DNA from: Planktophila turicensis
GTDB taxonomy: Bacteria > Actinomycetota > Actinomycetes > Nanopelagicales > Nanopelagicaceae
Assembly: GCA_965234405.1 (NCBI GenBank)
Contig: OZ248346.1
Length of the DNA: 64,000 bases
Reading direction: 5' to 3' (one strand)
Below, in pieces: positions 59,347 to 64,000 of this stretch. Both the position numbers and the translations under genes were made by a program. The notes beneath the pieces are model-generated. The model was not told where the DNA came from, made no database searches, and was given only the letters and a program-made list of their open reading frames with translations. Within the stretch, counting starts at the first letter, position 1; every line of letters starts with the position of its first letter.

Positions 59347-60335
59347 CAACACTTACTTCTCCTCACGATCTACTTGCAGCAATTCCATTTCTTATCGGTT
59401 ACCACCCGGATCGCTCTCTCGTGCTTGTTTCGCTTAAGGACGATGCGATTGGCATGGCGATGCGCGTTGATTTACCGAGCGAAATTGCACCTGAAAGCTA
59501 TGACTTACTTGCATCTCATTTGGTGCGCGAAGAAGCCGATGGGGCATTCATCGTCGCCTATAGCGGTGAATCCGAAAGCGATGCCGAAAGCGCTGTTATC
59601 AATACTTCTGCGGCTCTTATCCGCGCGGGTCTCGATATCAAGGAATCCCTGGTCGTTCGCAATAACCGATTCCGTTCGATGCTCTGCACAGATCTGACAT
59701 GTTGCCCGCCTGAAGGAAGTGAAATTCCAGACCTCGATACTTCACGAATTGCTGCAGAACATGTCATCGCAGGACACCCGATGCCATATGAATCAGTTGA
59801 AGGTCTTGTGCAATCCATCGCTGCCGTTCCGTCTTCGTTTGAACTTAGTTGGCAGGATGAAGTACTGGCCTTCATCGTTTCCAGTGATGCCGAAGAACTC
59901 AATGATTTACAGCGCGATGGCGCCACAGCAATTATTGATTTGGCTGGCGAATACCGCGAAGGTCGAGGCGCCGAAGATCGTGAATTAGTAGCTCGGGTTA
60001 TTGGTCGTATGAGCGATATTCAAGTGCGCGACTTTGCACTGGGTTCTCATTCTGAAGAGAGCGCCGATCATTACTGGTCGATGTGGCATCAACTTCTGCG
60101 TATTGCACCCCGTGGCTTTGTTGCTCCCATTGCTTCTCTCTTTGCGGCGATGGCCTACGAACGAGGCGAAGGTGCGCTGGCGCATAAGGCGCTCGATCGG
60201 GCGCTCGATGATGATGACCAGTACTCCTTAGCCCTTCTCCTGCGACGAGTCTTCACAGCGGGCTGGCCGCCGCACTCATTTACTGCGATGCGGGCTGAAC
60301 TTCACCCCAAAGTGGTGGCGACAATCTTCGGGTAA
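59343..60335 (+). CDS. DUF4192 family protein
   Basis: A 330-residue cytosolic protein. The N-terminus DLLAAIPFLIGYHPDRSLVLVSL is the DUF4192 hallmark, followed by a mixed alpha/beta body and a helical C-terminal third (DEVLAFIVS, MWHQLLRIAPRGFVAPIASLFAAMAY). The family is widespread in actinobacteria and of unknown function. A Shine-Dalgarno GAAAGG precedes the ATG. Its stop codon overlaps the -10 (TAATAT, 60333-60338) of the metX riboswitch transcript. Confidence 0.88.
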   Translation: MTTLTSPHDLLAAIPFLIGYHPDRSLVLVSLKDDAIGMAMRVDLPSEIAPESYDLLASHLVREEADGAFIVAYSGESESDAESAVINTSAALIRAGLDIKESLVVRNNRFRSMLCTDLTCCPPEGSEIPDLDTSRIAAEHVIAGHPMPYESVEGLVQSIAAVPSSFELSWQDEVLAFIVSSDAEELNDLQRDGATAIIDLAGEYREGRGAEDRELVARVIGRMSDIQVRDFALGSHSEESADHYWSMWHQLLRIAPRGFVAPIASLFAAMAYERGEGALAHKALDRALDDDDQYSLALLLRRVFTAGWPPHSFTAMRAELHPKVVATIFG

Positions 60336-60343
60336 TATTTGCA

Positions 60344-60458
60344 CCGGTCACGAGTTCTCATCGATAGCCCCGGCTGATGAGACGGCAACCCTCCACCGCG
60401 GTGGGGTGCTCCGGGTGACGACCAGGCAGGTGCGTGTAATGCGCAGTTGCAAGTGCGT
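60344..60458 (+). promoter_or_regulatory. SAM-IV type riboswitch
   Basis: The leader contains GGTCACGAG, AGCCCCGGCTGATGAGAC, GGCAACCCTCC, ACCGCGGTGGGGTGCTCCGGG and TGACGACC, then a second hairpin GTGCGTGTAATGCGCA with a pseudoknot-like tail AAGTGCG. This is the actinobacterial SAM-IV layout. The -10 TAATAT at 60333-60338 predicts a start near 60345. It should repress metX when SAM is high. Confidence 0.88.
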
Positions 60459-60471
60459 GAAGGATTTTTCT

Positions 60472-61569
60472 ATGAGCAGAACACCTAACTTCAATGTCAC
60501 CGGTGCGTGGCTTGAGGGCGATGACCCAGGCGATCGTAAGTTCGTCAAGATTGGTTACTTACTTCTTGAAAATGGCGAGACGCTGCCAGACATCACCATC
60601 GCATATCAAACATGGGGCACGCTTAACGCAGATAAATCCAATGCAATTTTGATCAACCATGCGATGACCGGATGGTCAGATGTCACTGGTTGGTGGCCAC
60701 AGATGGTCGGCCCTGGACTTCCATTCGATACAGATAAATATTTCATCGTCTGCCCGAATGTCATTGGGGGGTGTCAAGGCTCAACTGGCCCGTCGAGTAT
60801 TGCCCCTGATGGAAAGCGTTACGGTTCCCGCTTTCCTATCATCACCATTCGCGACATGGTGAACGCTGAAGTTGCATTTAGTAATGCACTCGGAATCGAT
60901 AAATATTTATTGGCAGTTGGACCTTCACTCGGTGGAATGCGTTCACTCGAATGGGCGGTCCAACTTCCAGATCGCGTTGGTGCCATCTGCACCATTGGTT
61001 CATCAGCTGTTGCCACAGGCGATCAAATTGGAACTGCATCGATTCAAATCCGTGCCATTAAGGCGGACCCACATTTCAATGATGGCGATTACTACGAGCA
61101 AGAGCGCGGACCAATCGATGGCATGGGAATTGCCCGCCGCATCGCGCACCTGACCTATCGCACCGAATCCGAGATGGATGTCCGCTTTGGTCGCCAGCTT
61201 CAGGGAGATGAGACCGGCCGTTACGCCGTTGAGTCATACCTGGACCACCAGGCGACAAAGCTGGCCAAGAGATTTGATGCCAATACCTATATCGCTCTGA
61301 CTGATGCGATGAACTCACATGACATCGGCCGCGACCGCGGAGGAGTGGCAGCAGCCCTAGAAGCCATCACAGTTCCGGTCGTTGTGGTCTCGATTGATAC
61401 CGATCGCCTCTTCCCACCTCGACTTCAGGTTGAGATATCTGAGCTAGTTCCGACTGCAGATGCGCCAATAACCATCAGTTCTGACTTTGGACACGATGGA
61501 TTCTTAGTTGAGGCAGAGGCGATGGGCGATGCGATTCGGCACGCCTTGAAGGTTGCGGGTACAATATAG
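60472..61569 (+). CDS. metX: Homoserine O-acetyltransferase
   Basis: A 365-residue alpha/beta-hydrolase-fold acyltransferase acting in methionine synthesis. Family blocks are NHAMTGWSDVTGWW, CPNVIGGCQGSTGPSS, the nucleophile GPSLGGMRSLEWA, Asp in SIDTDRLFPP and His in FGHDGFL. Whether it uses acetyl- or succinyl-CoA is not settled from sequence, but actinobacterial enzymes are usually acetyltransferases. ATG at 60472 has Shine-Dalgarno GAAGGA (60459-60464) right after the riboswitch; upstream in-frame starts lie inside it. Confidence 0.92.
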   Translation: MSRTPNFNVTGAWLEGDDPGDRKFVKIGYLLLENGETLPDITIAYQTWGTLNADKSNAILINHAMTGWSDVTGWWPQMVGPGLPFDTDKYFIVCPNVIGGCQGSTGPSSIAPDGKRYGSRFPIITIRDMVNAEVAFSNALGIDKYLLAVGPSLGGMRSLEWAVQLPDRVGAICTIGSSAVATGDQIGTASIQIRAIKADPHFNDGDYYEQERGPIDGMGIARRIAHLTYRTESEMDVRFGRQLQGDETGRYAVESYLDHQATKLAKRFDANTYIALTDAMNSHDIGRDRGGVAAALEAITVPVVVVSIDTDRLFPPRLQVEISELVPTADAPITISSDFGHDGFLVEAEAMGDAIRHALKVAGTI

Positions 61570-61612
61570 GTATTGCTTCGAGAAGTTCGAAGAAAACAAC
61601 CAAAGGACAATT

Positions 61613-63592
61613 GTGGCTGTATTTAGTGCGCTCAAAAACAAGGCAAAGGGCAAGAAAGCTGCAGCAAAGCCAGCAGCAAAGAAGGCCGTAGCTAAGAAAG
61701 CTCCTGCAAAGAAGGCGACTCCAGTTAAAAAGGCTGTTGCAAAGAAAGCAGTAGCGAAGAAGGCAGCACCAGTTAAGAAGGCAGCGCCAGTTAAGAAGGT
61801 TGCAGCTAAGCCAGTCAAGATTGAACTCAAGAAAGATCTCACTGCGAAGGAAGTACAACAACTCGTTGATTTGAAGAACGCAGTTGCGCGCCAGAAAGAG
61901 ATCATTGAAACTCTTGCGGCAAGCGGAATCGATAATTACCGCAAGGCAGTGAAGAAAGAATTTATGGCGCTCGCTCTTGAAGCGCGCCAGCTCGATGTAG
62001 AAATTCCAGAAGCAACTGAAAAGGCACGCAAGGCAGGACTTGGCGCACCAAGTCGCATCTTGTCGAAGGCACAGCTTGCACTCATTGCACCGAAGGAAGA
62101 GCCAAAGCCAGCTGTTGAAGCACCTGCAAAGGGTGGCAAGGCTGCAGTTGTTCTCGATGAAGATGGCAATGAAATCGTTGTCGAAGAAGTAGAACTCGAA
62201 GATGTTGAAACACTTATCGCTGAAGCTGCTGAAATCATTGATGCAGAGGCAGACGGAAAAGATCAGCCACGCGTTGTCACTCTCTCAGATGAGACAAAGA
62301 ATGAAGAAGGCTCATTTACCCTTCTTGATACAGATGCAGATGATGAAGAAGAAGATAAGAACGAGCGCGAAAAGCATAAGAAGGATCTCAAGAATGTAAA
62401 CCTCGTTCTTGAAGCTATCAACGGCAAGATCCAGGGCGTTGAAGTCGCTCCTAAGCACAATATTGATCAGGCTGATGCAAAGGCGCTGACCTTCAAGCAG
62501 ATCCAACAGCAATTTGCGATGAACACCTTCAATGAAAAATCAGCGAAGATGATTGCAGAAGCTGTAAACCAGGGTTACCTCAAGAACCTCGAAGATTTGC
62601 AGTACTTCTTCAATGAGCAAGCTCGATTTATTCAGATTGAAATCAAGCGCCTCCCACCAGAACAGACTGTTCTTACAGCAGGTGCAACAGCTGACCCTGT
62701 AAAGGATTACCTCAAGCAGATCGGTCGCGTTGCTCTTCTTAACGCAGAGCTTGAAGTAGAACTTGCTACACGCGTTGAAGCTGGTCTCTTTGCTGAAGAA
62801 GCACTGAAGAACACTAAGAAGATTGATAAGAAACTTAAGCGCGAGCTCGAGTGGATCGTTGAAGATGGAAAGCGCGCAAAGAACCACTTGCTCGAAGCAA
62901 ACCTTCGTCTCGTTGTCTCTCTTGCAAAGCGTTACACAGGTCGCGGAATGTTGTTCCTTGACTTGATCCAAGAAGGAAACCTCGGTCTTATCCGTGCTGT
63001 CGAGAAGTTCGACTACACAAAGGGCTACAAGTTCTCGACATACGCAACATGGTGGATCCGTCAGGCAATCACCCGCGCGATGGCAGACCAGGCCCGCACA
63101 ATCCGTATTCCTGTTCACATGGTTGAAGTCATCAACAAGCTTGCACGCGTGCAGCGCCAGATGCTGCAAGACCTAGGACGCGAACCAACACCTGAAGAGC
63201 TCGCAAAGGAGCTCGATATGACACCTGAAAAGGTTGTCGAAGTTCAGAAGTACGGTCGCGAACCAATCTCGCTTCACACACCACTTGGTGAAGAAGGCGA
63301 CTCTGAATTCGGTGATTTGATTGAAGACTCTGAAGCTGTAAAGCCAGAAGAATCAGTGACATTCACAATCTTGCAGGAGCAGTTGATGCAGGTTCTCGGT
63401 GGGCTCACCAACCGTGAGGCTGATGTGATCAAGGCTCGTTACGGACTTACAGATGGTCAGCCAAAGACCCTAGATGAGATCGGCAAAGTTCACGGCGTAA
63501 CCCGCGAACGTATTCGTCAGATCGAATCAAAGACAATGTCGAAGCTGCGCCACCCTTCACGTTCGCAGTCACTGCGCGATTACCTCGATTAA
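61613..63592 (+). CDS. rpoD: Principal RNA polymerase sigma factor
   Basis: A 659-residue sigma-70 (SigA/HrdB type). Residues 1-65 are a Lys/Ala repeat (KKAVAKKAPAKKA), residues 65-340 are acidic and long, and the conserved core runs from about 355: region 1.2 DPVKDYLKQIGRVALL, region 2 NLRLVVSLAKRYTGRGMLFLDLIQEGNLGLIRAVEKFD and YATWWIRQAITRAM, region 3 VHMVEVINKL, region 4 ERIRQIESKTMSKLRHP. GTG at 61613 is chosen with Shine-Dalgarno AAAGGA (61602-61607). Its -10 (TACAAT, 61560-61565) overlaps the end of metX. Confidence 0.95.
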   Translation: MAVFSALKNKAKGKKAAAKPAAKKAVAKKAPAKKATPVKKAVAKKAVAKKAAPVKKAAPVKKVAAKPVKIELKKDLTAKEVQQLVDLKNAVARQKEIIETLAASGIDNYRKAVKKEFMALALEARQLDVEIPEATEKARKAGLGAPSRILSKAQLALIAPKEEPKPAVEAPAKGGKAAVVLDEDGNEIVVEEVELEDVETLIAEAAEIIDAEADGKDQPRVVTLSDETKNEEGSFTLLDTDADDEEEDKNEREKHKKDLKNVNLVLEAINGKIQGVEVAPKHNIDQADAKALTFKQIQQQFAMNTFNEKSAKMIAEAVNQGYLKNLEDLQYFFNEQARFIQIEIKRLPPEQTVLTAGATADPVKDYLKQIGRVALLNAELEVELATRVEAGLFAEEALKNTKKIDKKLKRELEWIVEDGKRAKNHLLEANLRLVVSLAKRYTGRGMLFLDLIQEGNLGLIRAVEKFDYTKGYKFSTYATWWIRQAITRAMADQARTIRIPVHMVEVINKLARVQRQMLQDLGREPTPEELAKELDMTPEKVVEVQKYGREPISLHTPLGEEGDSEFGDLIEDSEAVKPEESVTFTILQEQLMQVLGGLTNREADVIKARYGLTDGQPKTLDEIGKVHGVTRERIRQIESKTMSKLRHPSRSQSLRDYLD

Positions 63593-63609
63593 AAAGATCG
63601 GTTCTCGTA

Positions 63610-63795
63610 ATGTCTGATGCAAAGGCTTTTATCAACCCTAAGAGCGGTTCCATCCGCATCACAGGAGTTGTCGATATCGTCGATGCAGATGGCAATGTGA
63701 TTGAAACTATCGAAAACCCAAAGTTCTGCGGTTGTGGTCAATCAAAAGAAAAACCCTTATGCGATGGTTCGCATAAGGGTCTTCAACAAAACTAG
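63610..63795 (+). CDS. CDGSH iron-sulfur domain protein
   Basis: A 61-residue protein with the canonical CDGSH motif: FCGCGQSKEKPLCDGSHKG (three Cys and one His binding a 2Fe-2S cluster), preceded by two beta strands (SIRITGVVDIVDADG). It probably carries out redox or cluster-transfer work in the cytosol. It follows the sigma gene by 17 bp with no separate promoter visible. Its 3' coding region contains a perfect 11-bp hairpin that also acts as a terminator for the opposite strand. Confidence 0.88.
   Translation: MSDAKAFINPKSGSIRITGVVDIVDADGNVIETIENPKFCGCGQSKEKPLCDGSHKGLQQN
63742..63780 (-). terminator. Terminator for the minus-strand DUF7455 gene, inside a coding region
   Basis: ACCCTTATGCG (63753-63763) pairs perfectly with CGCATAAGGGT (63770-63780) around a 6-nt loop. 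On the minus strand it is followed by TTTTTCTTTTG, a good T-run. It lies within the CDGSH codons. Confidence 0.75.
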
Positions 63796-64000
63796 TTACT
63801 TAACTTCAACCAACTTCTCTGACTCGTCCTGAATCTTTGCAGCGACGGTCTTAAGCTTTTCGGCATATTCCTTGCCGTGATGTGCGCAGAACATCAGTTC
63901 TCCACCGGTCACTAAAGTTGCACGCACATAAGCCTGTGCGCCACATCGATCGCATCGATCGAGGGCATTTAGAGGTGTGGATTCGAGGATTACTTGCTCG
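63796..64000 (-). CDS. DUF7455 family protein (5' end outside window)
   Basis: A partial gene of 67 codons plus stop; its start lies beyond the right edge. The visible part matches the small actinobacterial DUF7455 family: LDRCDRCGAQAYVRATL (a CxxC knuckle), GGELMFCAHHGKEYAEKL (Cys plus His-His) and a polar DESEKLVEVK tail. The Cys/His set suggests a zinc site. It is usually found next to the principal sigma gene, as here. Its stop abuts the CDGSH stop directly. Confidence 0.85.
   Translation of the reverse strand, partial: EQVILESTPLNALDRCDRCGAQAYVRATLVTGGELMFCAHHGKEYAEKLKTVAAKIQDESEKLVEVK

Noticed and set aside
61553..61612. Upstream GTG start for the sigma factor
   Set aside because: It lies before the -10 hexamer's expected transcription start and inside metX; the later GTG has a Shine-Dalgarno at correct spacing.
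62540..63169. A 209-codon minus-strand frame inside the sigma factor gene
   Set aside because: Cys/Leu-rich mirror of the conserved sigma core; not plausible as a protein.

Overview
Organism. The window looks like a streamlined, fairly AT-rich actinobacterium. A freshwater planktonic lineage of the acI / Nanopelagicales kind is my best guess, inferred without any search. Supporting signs are the lexA - LysM cell-division suppressor - nrdR - nrdJ block (the mycobacterial order), actinobacterial-type families (DUF4192, DUF7455), a principal sigma factor with a long Lys/Ala-rich N-terminus, a SAM-IV type riboswitch before metX, very short intergenic gaps, many 1-11 bp gene overlaps, and many start codons placed exactly 6-7 bases after a -10 hexamer, which implies leaderless mRNAs.

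Layout. 1-6.7 kb: partial FAH-family hydrolase, a seven-repeat Ig-like secreted protein, a UPF0114 membrane protein, a secreted esterase, a PLP decarboxylase and an agmatinase-family enzyme. 6.7-10.2 kb: an envelope operon with a small His-rich membrane protein, two coiled-coil NlpC/P60 peptidases and a BNR-like secreted protein. 10.2-16.6 kb: a PHM-like copper monooxygenase, an unusual secreted-hydrolase/ABC-ATPase fusion with its permease, a DUF305 protein and a secreted cytochrome-b5-domain protein. 16.9-20.3 kb: a Doc-type toxin-antitoxin pair, a DCC protein, two very small metal-binding proteins, mutM, a UbiA prenyltransferase and tiny membrane or lipoproteins. 20.3-32.5 kb is accessory: five secreted HExxH metallopeptidases sharing one N-terminal two-cysteine module, a trypsin-like protease, a BglII-like restriction enzyme with a C5 methyltransferase, and an odd tRNA-like cloverleaf.

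32.5-39 kb: an oxidoreductase, a collagen-like protein and a compact mannoside operon (ROK kinase, mannose-6-phosphate isomerase-like cupin, beta-mannosidase). 39.0-39.6 kb: a roughly 0.6 kb two-gene cassette bracketed by two copies of the last 41 bp of lexA, differing only at synonymous positions. This is the signature of site-specific insertion at a gene 3' end. 39.6-44.4 kb: lexA with SOS boxes, the LysM suppressor, paired NrdR-box-like sites, nrdR and nrdJ. 45.2-45.4 kb: an unassigned structured RNA ending in a terminator. 45.6-49 kb: FMN riboswitch and ribD-ribE-ribBA-ribH. 49-54 kb: a DUF1349 protein, a DODA-type dioxygenase, an aldo/keto reductase, dinG and a TetR regulator. 54-58.1 kb: a divergent locus with two secreted neocarzinostatin-like proteins facing a heme/siderophore-type ABC importer. 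58-64 kb: NUDIX hydrolase, PKD-like secreted protein, DUF4192 protein, SAM-IV riboswitch and metX, principal sigma factor, CDGSH protein and a partial DUF7455 gene.

How the parts work together. Housekeeping modules (deoxynucleotide synthesis under NrdR, SOS control, riboflavin under FMN, methionine under SAM, base-excision repair) alternate with a large secretome of proteases, wall hydrolases, adhesin-like and collagen-like proteins and glycan enzymes, which suggests use of polymeric organic matter. The most unusual items are the lexA 3'-end cassette, the shared-module metallopeptidase family, the structured RNA before the rib operon, the aberrant tRNA and the hydrolase-ABC fusion. All assignments come from reading the sequence and translations; no database search was run.
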